A stretch of DNA of 59,468 bases from Streptosporangiaceae bacterium (GTDB taxonomy: Bacteria; Actinomycetota; Actinomycetes; Streptosporangiales; Streptosporangiaceae), in NCBI GenBank assembly GCA_019245115.1, contig JAFARZ010000395.1:1-59468 (forward strand). The letters run 5' to 3'. A model generated the notes under the pieces. The model did not search any database. It saw only the letters and a list, made by a program, of their open reading frames with translations, and was not told the origin of the DNA. Shown piece after piece: positions 1-7,737 of this stretch. Numbering within the stretch: position 1 is the stretch's first letter; each line of letters begins with the position of its first letter. The position numbers and the translations under genes were made by a program.

Positions 1-142
1 GCGGTGGATGGTCTGGCTCCTGGACAACTACAGCGACGCCTACGCCAGCAACCAGTACCGGGCGCTCCAGCAGTTCTTCCGGTGGTGGTCAGCGGAGGAA
101 GACCTGCCCGACCCCTTCGCCAGGCTCCACCCTCCAAAGGTG
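1..142 (+). pseudogene. Tyrosine recombinase, N-terminal fragment (left half of a split gene)
   Basis: The frame is open from the window edge and reads a SAM-like core-binding segment typical of XerC/XerD-type integrases: NYSDAYASNQYRALQQFF, then a Trp-rich helix, ending at LHPPKV around base 142. The following residues, up to a stop at 245-247, no longer resemble an integrase. The expected continuation (TEKLVPVFTAAEL) is found on the same strand at 5120. I infer that one gene was interrupted by about 5 kb of DNA. The catalytic domain is absent, so this piece is inactive. Confidence 0.6.
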
Positions 143-234
143 CGCGATCGCCTACCTGACTTGGTGGCGGCCCAGCCGATCGAGGCGCGGCTCCCGGGGA
201 CGGTGCTGCCAGCCGAGACGCGAGCGGCGCTGAC

Positions 235-333
235 CGACTCGCGGTAGGGGGCGATGGTGTGCGGGCTGGCACCGCGCTGGGTAATCAGCCGGTCGGTGAA
301 GAAGGCTTCCAGGATCGGCGCCAGCACGGTCAT
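235..333 (-). pseudogene. Second tyrosine recombinase, 5' stub
   Basis: An ATG at 333, preceded by a good Shine-Dalgarno (GGGAGG), starts a typical integrase N terminus: LEAFFTDRLITQRGASPHTI, then a helix starting with YRE. Similarity stops near 235. The downstream frame looks random and meets the left recombinase fragment coming from the other direction. About 33 residues survive, so this is a truncated relic of a different integrase subfamily from the fragment at 1-142. The intact start signals suggest the truncation is fairly recent. Confidence 0.55.
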
Positions 334-527
334 GACGGCCTCCCGTCGGCGCCGTGCGGGCGGGGTGGCGGTGCCGGCCAGGACCACGGGCCGGGCGAAG
401 TTTCCTGCACGCCGCGCTGCTGGACCCGGTGCCCGGTGCTGGTGATGATCGGCCGCCGCGTGAACGCGGTGCGGATCGAAGGTTCGAGGACGGTCAGCTA
501 GGCCATCGGGGCCCGTGACAGCCGAAG

Positions 528-968
528 TCAGCCGATCCTTTCGGCCAGCGACACGATGATCCCGTCCGGTCCGCGCACGTAGGCCATGAGCCACAGTTTC
601 TCGTATCGGCCGATGCCGCCGACCAGGCCATAGCCGTCTGCGGCCAGCTGGTCGACGGTCGCGTGGAGGTCGTCGACTTCGAAGGCCACGTTGCGCAGCC
701 CGAGTTCGGTGGACATCGCGGCGGGGGATCCGGGCTGATGATCGGGCCGGGTGAAGCTCGACAGCTCTACTCCGGGGCCTCCGCCGGCCAGACGCAGCAT
801 GACGATCTCGCTGCGTGAGTCGGGGATGCCGATGACGGTGTCGACGAACTCGCCCTCCATGGGCATCCGGCCCTCGACCTCGAGGCCCAGCGCGACGAAG
901 AACGCGGTGGCTTGGTCGAGGTCGGCGACGGTGATGCCGACGTGGTCGAAACGCTTGACGTGAGGCAT
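528..968 (-). CDS. VOC-superfamily (glyoxalase/bleomycin-resistance fold) protein
   Basis: A 146-residue single-unit VOC protein. It opens with FDHVGITVADLDQATAFF (first metal-ligand His), has a central GVELSSF (Glu ligand), then GLRNVAFEVDDL and a terminal GIIVSLAERIG. The canonical second His (HVAF) is Asn here, which my memory of this actinobacterial subgroup suggests is normal. I prefer the ATG at 968 over the in-frame ATG at 977: the AGAAGGA site directly abuts 977 but lies 9 nt before 968. The substrate is unknown. VOC proteins act as isomerases, dioxygenases or drug-binding proteins. It lies in the cassette that splits the integrase gene, upstream of a deazaflavin reductase on the same strand. 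Confidence 0.8.
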   Translation of the reverse strand: MPHVKRFDHVGITVADLDQATAFFVALGLEVEGRMPMEGEFVDTVIGIPDSRSEIVMLRLAGGGPGVELSSFTRPDHQPGSPAAMSTELGLRNVAFEVDDLHATVDQLAADGYGLVGGIGRYEKLWLMAYVRGPDGIIVSLAERIG

Positions 969-1030
969 GAAATCCATTCCTTCTGTTGTGGCGTGCGGTC
1001 TGGCCGGAAACGGCAGTGCCTGAGGGGTGT

Positions 1031-1477
1031 TCAGTCGTGTGGTGTGAGCAGGACGACCGGGATCTGACGTTCGGTCTTGGCTGCGTACTCCTCGTACAGC
1101 GGGAAGATGCGCACCATCTGCGGCCAGAGGGCCTCGCGTTCGGACGGGGACGCCAGGCGCGCCCGGGCGGTAAAGCGTCGACTTCCCGCCTGGACTCCGA
1201 CGCTGGGCTCGGCTTGCAGGTTGTGGAACCAGTCCGGGTGCTCGTCGGCGCCGCCTTTGGAGGCGACGACGACGAAGTCGTCCCCGGACGTTCCGTAAAT
1301 CAGACAGGTGCGGCGCGGCTGCCCGCTGGCACGTCCGGTTGTGACGAGTACGAGCATGCGCACGCCGTTTGCTTCGTGTCCTTCGGTTCCGCCCGAGGCG
1401 AGGTAGGTCCGGGTCTGCTCGGCGACCCAGTCCCATTGCGAGTCGGTGGCGCGGTCAAGATCATCCGCGACGGCCAC
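1031..1477 (-). CDS. Nitroreductase-family deazaflavin (F420)-dependent oxidoreductase, Ddn-like
   Basis: A 148-residue protein with the split-barrel fold signature of Ddn/DUF385 proteins: RMLVLVTTGRASGQPRRTCL, then GDDFVVVASKGG, HPDWFHNLQAEP and ARARLASPSEREALWPQM. Family members reduce quinones or nitro compounds with F420H2, and the ASKGG and NP/EP-type motifs line the cofactor site. The start is a GTG at 1477 with a strong AAAGGAG 7 nt upstream. It is co-oriented with the VOC gene 62 bp downstream, suggesting a small detoxification unit. The electron acceptor cannot be deduced. F420 use is inferred from family membership. Confidence 0.85.
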   Translation of the reverse strand: MAVADDLDRATDSQWDWVAEQTRTYLASGGTEGHEANGVRMLVLVTTGRASGQPRRTCLIYGTSGDDFVVVASKGGADEHPDWFHNLQAEPSVGVQAGSRRFTARARLASPSEREALWPQMVRIFPLYEEYAAKTERQIPVVLLTPHD

Positions 1478-1614
1478 GTCAGTCTCCTTTCCTTGCGATG
1501 TTGGATGCGGGCTGGTCGCCCGCAGTTACTTGTAGGACGGAGCTGTCCGCCGGTCTCGACATCCCTGGTTCGCCTGTTGTCGATCGAGCTGGCTTGGTCA
1601 TGTCACGTCTGCTG

Positions 1615-2175
1615 TCATTTCCGTGGTTCGGCGGGGCGGACCGGGAGGTCGTAGAAGCGGCGGGCGCTGGAGCCGATGCGATCGAGGTCCGTGCCGTAGA
1701 TGTGCAGAGAGATGGAGGTACTGTCGCTGACGTTGCGGACGCGGTGGATGTCGCCGGGCGGGGCGAAGCCGGTGACCTCGCCGGCCTGGTTCGGGTTGCT
1801 GCCGGCCTCGATCAGAGCGGTGCCGTCCTCGGAGAGGGTGTAAAGGTCTTCGTACTCCACGCCGGCCAGGATGCCGAACACGCACCAGGTCACGTGGTCG
1901 TGGACGCGGGTCAGCGCGCCCGGCTGCCAGACGATGGCCAGCATCGAGAACGAGCCGTCCGGCTCCACATGCAGGCGGTGACTGCGGTAGGTATCGCGCT
2001 CACCGGTGAGCAGATCGGCGGGTAGCAGTCCGGGCGACGGCAGGTGCCCGCGCAACGCGTCGGCCACATGGGACGCGGTGTCGCGCCAGCCGGTGCCGCG
2101 GGCGACGGCCGCGCGCACGGCGGTGACCAGTTCGGGCCGTTCGGTGGCGGGGCGCGCGGTTAGGGTGGTGCTCAT
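1615..2175 (-). CDS. Cysteine dioxygenase-type cupin
   Basis: A 186-residue cupin of the cysteine dioxygenase type I group. Iron-binding elements are visible: LTRVHDHVTWCVFGILAG (two His), GDIHRVRNVSD, and SISLHIYG (third His). Family members oxidise cysteine or related thiols (for example 3-mercaptopropionate) to sulfinates; which thiol is used here is unresolved. The ATG at 2175 has a GAGGAGG site. It is divergent from the large regulator at 2281 across about 105 bp that carries an inverted repeat, so that regulator is the natural candidate for its control. Confidence 0.8.
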   Translation of the reverse strand: MSTTLTARPATERPELVTAVRAAVARGTGWRDTASHVADALRGHLPSPGLLPADLLTGERDTYRSHRLHVEPDGSFSMLAIVWQPGALTRVHDHVTWCVFGILAGVEYEDLYTLSEDGTALIEAGSNPNQAGEVTGFAPPGDIHRVRNVSDSTSISLHIYGTDLDRIGSSARRFYDLPVRPAEPRK

Positions 2176-2222
2176 GGTGTCCTCCTCTGCCGGGTGCCTT
2201 TAGCGTCCCTCCGGAGGGCAGG

Positions 2223-2245
2223 TGCGGTCATCCGTGCTGACCGCA
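2223..2245. promoter_or_regulatory. Inverted repeat between divergent cdo-like gene and HTH-ATPase regulator
   Basis: TGCGGTCA, a 7-nt spacer, then TGACCGCA form a perfect 8-bp dyad in the centre of the 105-bp divergent intergenic region. A second palindrome, CCCTCCGGAGGG, lies at 2207-2218. Their position suggests an operator for the LuxR-type HTH regulator that starts at 2281, but no protein-DNA match can be shown from sequence alone. Confidence 0.45.
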
Positions 2246-2280
2246 GACCACCACGGATGCCGCCACGGAAAGGGGGCGCG

Positions 2281-4938
2281 GTGACGGAGCGGATATCTGA
2301 GCGGGAGGCCGAGGTGCTGGCCGCGCTGGGCGCGCGGCTGTCCAACGCGCAGATCGCGCACCGGCTGCACATCTCCGTGCGCACCGTGGAAAGCCACGTG
2401 TCGTCGTTGCTGCGCAAGTACGGGGTGACGGACCGGTGGGCGCTGGCGGAGCTGGCCCGCTCGGGGGGGCGGGAGCCGGCCCGCATCGCCGGCCTGCCCG
2501 CGTCCGGGACGACGTTCATCGGCCGCGCCGCCGAGCGCGCCGCCGTGCTGGCCGCGATCGAGGAGGCCCGGCTGGTGACTCTGCTGGGTCCGGGCGGCGT
2601 GGGCAAGACCCGGCTGGCCGCGGTGGTGGCGGAGGATACCGTCGCGCTGTTCCCGTCCGGCGGGGCGTTCGTGGACCTGGTGCCGGTGCGCGACGGGTTC
2701 GTGGCCCGGGCGGTCGCGACCGCGCTGGGGGTGACCGAGGGCTCGCACCAGCCGCTGGCCGAGGCGGTCGCGGCGCGGCTGGGCACCGGGCGGTGGCTGC
2801 TCGTCCTGGACAACTGCGAGCACGTGATCGACGAGGCGGCCGAGTTCGCCGAGCGGATCCTGGCCGCCTGCCCGGGCACCCGTGCGCTGGTGACCAGCCG
2901 GGAGCGGCTGGGCATCCCGTGCGAGCGCAGCGTGCCGATCGCTCCGCTGCCACTGGGCTCGGACGCCGAGCGGCTGTTCCGCGACCGGGCGCTGGCCGCG
3001 GACCCGCAGTTCGTGGCGGAGCCTGCGGTGATCGCGGAGCTGTGCGCGCGGCTGGACGGGCTGCCCCTGGCGATTGAGCTCGCCGCAGCCCGCGCCGCGT
3101 CGCTGGGCCCTACGGGTCTGCTCGCGGCCCTCGACGACGCGCTGCGGCTGCTGTCCGGCGTGCGCGGCGGCGACGAGCGGCACCGGTCCCTGCGCGCGGT
3201 GCTGTCCTGGAGCTATGAGCTGCTCGGTGAGGAGGAGCAGACGCTGTTCCGTCGGCTCGGGGTGTTCGTCGGGGCGTTCGACATCGACGCCGCGGCGGCG
3301 GTCGGCGGGGACCGGGCGAGCGTCGCGGACCTGCTCGGCCGGCTGGCGGACAAGAGCCTCGTGGTTCACCTGCGCGGGCGGGTCAGCCGGTGGCGGCTGC
3401 TGGAGACGGTACGGGCGTTCGCTTTGGCCCAGATGTCGGCCGCTGGTGAGGAGGACAAGACCCGGGCGCGCCTCCTGCGCTGGGCCGCCGACGCGGCAGG
3501 CGCCACGGAGGCCAGGCTCGGCGGGCACGTGTGGCGGGAGGACTTCGACGCTATGGCCGCGGACTTGCGGGCCGCGCTGGCCGCGTCCGGCGGTCCGGAT
3601 GACGTGACGCACCGGCTGGCGCGTGCCCTGGCGCACCTGACCTTCGCCCGCCGCCACCTGCTGGAGTCCTTCGCGCACCACCGGACCGCCGCCGCGGTCG
3701 CGACGAGCGCCGCTTCGGCCGCGCGCGACCTGCGGGCGGGAGCCGGGTGCGCGCACGTAAGCACCACGTCCAACCAGCACGTGTACGAGCTGCTGCTGGA
3801 GGCGGCCGGGCAGGCCAAGCGGGCCGGCGATGAACGGGGCCGGGCGATCGACCTGGCACGCGCGGTGGAAACGGCGTGCCGGTACCCCGAGGCGTTCGAG
3901 ACGGGAATCCCCCGCGAGCGCCTCCTCGGCCTGTTCGACGACGCGGTCGCGGCCGGACCCGCCGACGATCCGGAGGTGGCGGCGTGCGTGGCCGTTACCC
4001 GGGCGTGGCTGGCCGGCCCGGACCGGGGGGCGCCGGACCTCGCGCTCGTGCCGGCCGCCGTCGCCGCCACCCGGGCGACCGCGGATCCGGTACTGATCAG
4101 CTCCGGGCTGTGCGCGGCGGCGGCCGCGGCGCTGCGCGCCGGACAGCTGCGGGAAGCCAACCGCATCACCCGGGAACGCCTGCGGCTATTGCCGTCCATG
4201 GATCGCGACGACCCGTACTGCGCGCCGGAGATCTGCAACACCTACGGCCGGGCCTGCATCTACGCGATCATGACCGGTGACCTGCGCGGCGCGATGGCCG
4301 CGGCGCGGGCAGGCATCGACGACGACCTGCTGCGCGACACGCACATCACGGCCAGCCGCCTAGTCCAGCCGCTCGCGCTGACCGGGCGATTCCGCGACGC
4401 GATCGGCCACGCCGGGCGGATGTGGGATCAGTGGGAGCGGGCCGGGCGCCCGGCCCCGCTCTGGATGCTGCCGGCGGTCTGCACGACCGTGCTGGCCTGC
4501 GCGATGCTCGAGGACCCGGACTCGGTTTCGTTGTGGCGGTCCCGGGCCGCGGAGGTGGCCGGCGGCACCCTCGGCACGGCGCCCGTCGCGGTGTTCGTCG
4601 ACGCCCGCCTGGCTGTCCACAGCGGACGGTTCGACGACGTCGAATCCCTCGTGCGCAAAGCCTTCGCCATCAACGCGCCGCTGGACCCGTACCTGGCGTA
4701 CGCGCGGGCGGCCGGAGCGGAGCTGGCCGTGGCGGCACGGCTGCCCGACGCGGCGGACCTACTCGCGGCCGCCGCCCCGCTCGCCGAGGAGAACACCTGG
4801 GCGACGGCCTGCCTCGCCCGTGCGCACGGACGCCTACACGACGATCGCGCCGAGCTGACTCGCGCGCTCATGGTGTGGGAACGCCTGGACGCGCAAGCGG
4901 AACGGGACTACACCCAAACGCTGCTGGCGCAGCTCTAG
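2281..4938 (+). CDS. LuxR-type HTH / NB-ARC-like ATPase transcriptional regulator
   Basis: An 885-residue regulator. Residues about 3-60 are a LuxR-type HTH (ISEREAEVLAALGARLSNAQIAHRL, VRTVESHVSSLLRKYGV). An AAA/NB-ARC ATPase follows, with Walker A GPGGVGKTRLA near residue 105, Walker B WLLVLDNCEHV near 170, and TSRERLGI and GLPLAIELAAAR motifs. The remainder is Ala-rich alpha-helical repeat (TPR-like), presumably for ligand sensing. The HTH is N-terminal, the reverse of MalT/LAL regulators. The start is GTG at 2281, 4 nt after GGAAAGGGGG; an earlier in-frame extension lacks a ribosome site. It probably regulates the divergent cysteine dioxygenase. Confidence 0.85.
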   Translation: MTERISEREAEVLAALGARLSNAQIAHRLHISVRTVESHVSSLLRKYGVTDRWALAELARSGGREPARIAGLPASGTTFIGRAAERAAVLAAIEEARLVTLLGPGGVGKTRLAAVVAEDTVALFPSGGAFVDLVPVRDGFVARAVATALGVTEGSHQPLAEAVAARLGTGRWLLVLDNCEHVIDEAAEFAERILAACPGTRALVTSRERLGIPCERSVPIAPLPLGSDAERLFRDRALAADPQFVAEPAVIAELCARLDGLPLAIELAAARAASLGPTGLLAALDDALRLLSGVRGGDERHRSLRAVLSWSYELLGEEEQTLFRRLGVFVGAFDIDAAAAVGGDRASVADLLGRLADKSLVVHLRGRVSRWRLLETVRAFALAQMSAAGEEDKTRARLLRWAADAAGATEARLGGHVWREDFDAMAADLRAALAASGGPDDVTHRLARALAHLTFARRHLLESFAHHRTAAAVATSAASAARDLRAGAGCAHVSTTSNQHVYELLLEAAGQAKRAGDERGRAIDLARAVETACRYPEAFETGIPRERLLGLFDDAVAAGPADDPEVAACVAVTRAWLAGPDRGAPDLALVPAAVAATRATADPVLISSGLCAAAAAALRAGQLREANRITRERLRLLPSMDRDDPYCAPEICNTYGRACIYAIMTGDLRGAMAAARAGIDDDLLRDTHITASRLVQPLALTGRFRDAIGHAGRMWDQWERAGRPAPLWMLPAVCTTVLACAMLEDPDSVSLWRSRAAEVAGGTLGTAPVAVFVDARLAVHSGRFDDVESLVRKAFAINAPLDPYLAYARAAGAELAVAARLPDAADLLAAAAPLAEENTWATACLARAHGRLHDDRAELTRALMVWERLDAQAERDYTQTLLAQL

Positions 4939-5119
4939 TCACGGCCGCCGCCCGCGCCAGCACGCTCCCCACGCCACCTACCCTCCAACCAGCAGACGAC
5001 GTTCCGGACCAAGACGACCTCCTGACCGACACACGCTCACGCCGCGATGAGTGCGCCCGTCCAGCGACTCGTTACGCACATAACCGGACAATCAGTGCCC
5101 CTCACCTACCTGTTGCGAC

Positions 5120-5300
5120 ACTGAGAAGCTGGTCCCTGTTTTCACGGCCGCGGAGCTGGCGGCGCTGGAGCGGGCGTGCGCGGGCGGGGCTTCGTGCAGC
5201 GCCGGGACGCCGCGATCGTCGCGGTGTTCCGCGCGACGGTATCCGGCTGTCCGAGCTCGCCGCGATCCGGTACGCGGCACGGCGACGTCGACCTTCTTCG
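5120..5300 (+). pseudogene. Tyrosine recombinase, central fragment (right half of the split gene), frameshifted
   Basis: No single frame is open, but consecutive frames read TEKLVPVFTAAELAALERAC, then GRGFVQRRDAAIVAVFRATG, then IRLSELAAIRY and HGDVDL. This is the start of an integrase catalytic domain, including the conserved Arg of the GIRxSEL motif. At least two frameshifts separate the pieces, and the rest of the catalytic domain is gone. It continues the N-terminal fragment at 1-142 in the same orientation. The rest of the 4939-5417 interval shows no gene. Confidence 0.6.
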
Positions 5301-5417
5301 CTCGTTACCTCGCCTATTTCCTGGTAAGAGCGTTTGCCGCTAGTTTGACAGGCTACCGGCCGTGATATTGACCTCCGCTGGATCGTAGAACGTGCCGGAC
5401 GGGGTAGGCGGCGGGTC

Positions 5418-6059
5418 ATGGACGAAGACTGGCGCGTGACGGCGAGATTCACCGGCGAGCCACATGTTGTCCAGATACTGGAGGCACTGCGCCACCGTCG
5501 TCTGGCCGGTGAGGTACGCCGCCGCCTGGGTGAGGAGATCGTGGTCAGCTCAAGCGGGCGTCACATGTTCCTGTATGCCAGCAACGCAGAGGCGGCGGAA
5601 GAGGCCGCGCAGGTTCTCCGCGACGTGCTGGGCCAGCACGATCTGGCGGCCGACTTCAGGCTCGAGCGCTGGCATCCCCTCGAACAGCTATGGGACGACT
5701 CGCCGACCGGGATGCGGCACGATGCCGCCGAGGAACGCACTATCAGGCATGAACATGAGCAGTACCAGGAGCGTCAGCGGTCCCAGGAGACTGGCCTGCC
5801 GGAGTGGATGGTGCGCATGGAACTGCCCTCCCATCATGACGCGGTGGCCTTGGCGCAGCAGATGACCGCCTACGGGCACAGGGTGATCCGCCGCTGGAAG
5901 TTCGTGCTTGCCGGGGCTAGCTGTGAAGATGACGCCAATGTTCTTGCACGGAAGATCCGCGGATACGCCCCTGAGGGAGCGGCCATACGGACAGAGGGAG
6001 GAGCTGGCGGTCTCCGCAGCATGCCGTTCGCTGGCTTGTCCTTTCCGCCACCTGCATAG
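5418..6059 (+). CDS. Conserved actinobacterial protein of unknown function, two tandem alpha/beta units
   Basis: A 213-residue acidic soluble protein. Two similar halves are visible. Residues 4-85 run from WRVTARFTGEPHVVQILEAL to a LERWHPLEQLW segment; residues about 128-195 run from WMVRMELPSHHDAVALAQQM through VIRRWKFVLAGASCEDDANV. They are joined by a charged helical linker (EERTIRHEHEQYQERQ). This looks like an internal duplication of a small alpha/beta domain. I recognise homologues in other actinomycetes but know no function. The ATG at 5418 begins MDEDW; no clear Shine-Dalgarno precedes it. No signal peptide or membrane segment is seen. Confidence 0.7.
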   Translation: MDEDWRVTARFTGEPHVVQILEALRHRRLAGEVRRRLGEEIVVSSSGRHMFLYASNAEAAEEAAQVLRDVLGQHDLAADFRLERWHPLEQLWDDSPTGMRHDAAEERTIRHEHEQYQERQRSQETGLPEWMVRMELPSHHDAVALAQQMTAYGHRVIRRWKFVLAGASCEDDANVLARKIRGYAPEGAAIRTEGGAGGLRSMPFAGLSFPPPA

Positions 6060-6234
6060 GACGCGGGCGGCGCCGATGCCGGCTCGCTGTCCTTGGCTGT
6101 ATCCGGCCCGGTAGCCGGGCTCTTATCACGGGCAAACCGGGCGATGCCGGGATCATTCCGTGGTACTACGGCGGTGGCCAAGTGGGGTCCGTGGTCGGAT
6201 GATCACGGTGATCGCGCTGGCTAGCGTCGGTGGC

Positions 6235-6603
6235 ATGAGTATTGAGGCTTTCGCGCTGACCAAGCGGTACGGGGACAAGACCGCTGTCGATGATCTGTCG
6301 TTTACCGTGCGCCCCGGCATGGTGACCGGCTTCCTTGGAGTGAACGGCGCCGCGAAGACCACCACGATGCGGCTCATCCTTGGCCTCGACTCTCCCACCA
6401 AGGGGAGAGTCGCAGTCAACGGGAAGCGGTTCTCGGCGCTCTACAGCCCGATGCGGGAGCTAGGCGCGCTGCTGGACGCGAAGGCGGTGCATGGCGCCGC
6501 AGCGCGTACAGCCATCTGCTGTGCCTGGCGCAGACCAACGACATCCCGCGTCAGCGGGTTGACGAGGTGCTGTCCATCGTCGGGCTGCCGGAGGTGGCGC
6601 GCA
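6235..6603 (+). pseudogene. ABC transporter ATPase, 5' remnant with frameshift
   Basis: The ATG at 6235 starts an ABC exporter ATPase (FALTKRYGDKTAVDDLSF, MVTGFLGVNG). The Walker A reads GVNGAAKTTT, with Ala replacing the invariant glycine before Lys. After LLDAKAVH a single-base deletion shifts the frame; the adjacent frame then continues the family sequence (RRSAYSHLLCLAQTND, RVDEVLSIVGLPEVA). The gene stops abruptly at about 6603, where a response regulator sequence begins. The signature motif, Walker B, the permease and the partner kinase are missing, consistent with a deletion inside an ABC/two-component operon. Confidence 0.75.
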
Positions 6604-7218
6604 ATGCTGCTGGAAAGCCAGGACGACATGTCCGTGGCCGGCGAGGCCGCCGACGGCACGGAGGCGGTGCGCCTCGCCGCCGGGCTGCGCCCGGACGTCG
6701 TGCTCATGGATGTCCGGATGCCTGGCCTGGACGGCATTGAGGCGACCCGCCGCATCACGGGTACCGGCGGCCGGACGCGAGTGCTGATCCTGACCACTTT
6801 CGACCTCGACGAGTACGCGTTCGCCGGGCTGCGCGCCGGGGCCAGCGGTTTCCTGGTCAAGGACGCGCAGCCCGCCGAGCTCCTGGCCGGGATCCGCGCG
6901 GTGGCCTGCGGCGATGCCGTAGTCGCGCCCGCGCTGACCCGGCGGCTGATCGAGAAGTACGCGTACCTGCTGCCCTCCCGCGCCGACGCCGGGACCGCCG
7001 TCCCGGACCCCCGGCTGGCCGCCCTGACCGGCCGCGAACGCGAGGTGCTGGAGGCCATCGCCCGCGGCTGGACCAACAGCGAGATCGCCGGCCGGCTGCA
7101 CCTGGCCGAGTCCACGGTGAAGACACACGTCGGCCGCATCCTGGCCAAGATCGACGCCCGCGACCGCGTCCAGGCAGTCATCTTCGCCTACGACACCCGT
7201 CTAGTGCTCCCGGCCTGA
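6604..7218 (+). pseudogene. NarL/FixJ-family response regulator, 5'-truncated
   Basis: The segment begins at MLLESQDDMSVAGEAADG. Intact family members have about 18 further residues (a beta strand and the acidic pocket). The rest is complete: phosphoacceptor Asp in DVVLMDVRMPGLDG, ILTTFD, FLVKD with the conserved Lys, and a C-terminal LuxR HTH (LTGREREVLEAIARGWTNSE, AESTVKTHVGRILAKI). Without the N-terminal DD pocket, phosphorylation is unlikely. The frame happens to be continuous with the upstream ATPase remnant, so a chimeric polypeptide is possible. The stop overlaps the end of the convergent ArsR gene by 31 bp. Confidence 0.75.
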
Positions 7219-7646
7219 GGAGTTCTTATTTCAACGAACGGACTGTGGTGCTTGTCCCATAACGCGTGTGGCGGGATCCCGCGCAGGGTGTGGTCGGTGT
7301 GCGCGACGACCTCGTCGAGCAGTCGGTGCAGGTGGGCGCCACGCAGCCGGTACAGGCGGGCGCGGCCTTCGGCGCGCTGGTCGACCAGGCCGCTGATCCG
7401 CAGCTTGGACAGGTGCTGGCTGGCCGCGGTCGGCGTGCAGTCGGCCGCCTCCGCCAGTGCCGTCACTCCCAGTTCGCCTTCGCGCAGTGCCCACAGCAGC
7501 CGGAGCCTGGTCGGCTCCGCGAGCATCGCCAGAGTACCCACAGCGGTGGAGACCTGATCGTCCGTCAGAGGCTGTCCCGGCACTCCGTGCCCGTGGCCGG
7601 CGGCGTCCGGACGGCTGAGCTCACGCGCGAGGTCCATGAACGACAT
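7188..7646 (-). CDS. ArsR/SmtB-family metal sensor, NmtR-like
   Basis: About 152 residues. The winged helix spans roughly residues 30-110 (TLAMLAEPTRLRLLWAL, ALAEAADCTPTAASQHLSKL). The N terminus carries GHGHGVPG, like the His-containing N terminus of the Ni/Co sensor NmtR. The alpha-5 region GAHLHRLLDEVVAHTDH aligns with NmtR's metal site, keeping three of its four ligands (the Asp is Gly here). I start at the ATG at 7646, before the palindrome; a longer in-frame extension would be read from inside the operator. It is divergent from a His-rich metal transporter, so it is most likely that gene's nickel/cobalt-responsive repressor. Confidence 0.85.
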   Translation of the reverse strand: MSFMDLARELSRPDAAGHGHGVPGQPLTDDQVSTAVGTLAMLAEPTRLRLLWALREGELGVTALAEAADCTPTAASQHLSKLRISGLVDQRAEGRARLYRLRGAHLHRLLDEVVAHTDHTLRGIPPHALWDKHHSPFVEIRTPQAGSTRRVS

Positions 7647-7688
7647 CTTCGCACCTGCAAAGAAAACGCAAGTAAGAGTCCCGTGTAT

Positions 7689-7728
7689 ATATATTCTCGC
7701 CTTCACTGATGTGAAGACGAGAATATAT
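7689..7728. promoter_or_regulatory. 40-bp ArsR-type operator palindrome
   Basis: ATATATTCTCG-c-CTTCAC is mirrored by GTGAAG-a-CGAGAATATAT around a 4-nt centre (tgat). This gives 17 of 20 complementary arm positions, with only one internal mismatch pair outside the centre. It lies exactly between the ArsR-like gene (start 7646, minus) and the transporter (start 7738, plus). AT-rich dyads of this kind are typical SmtB/ArsR operators. The transporter GTG lies 9 nt past the palindrome, so binding should block transcription initiation. Confidence 0.75.
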
Positions 7729-7737
7729 CATGGGCGA

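Noticed and set aside
2200..3780. 526-residue minus-strand frame
   Set aside because: It lies opposite the HTH-ATPase regulator, has no domain pattern and has the composition of a shadow frame.
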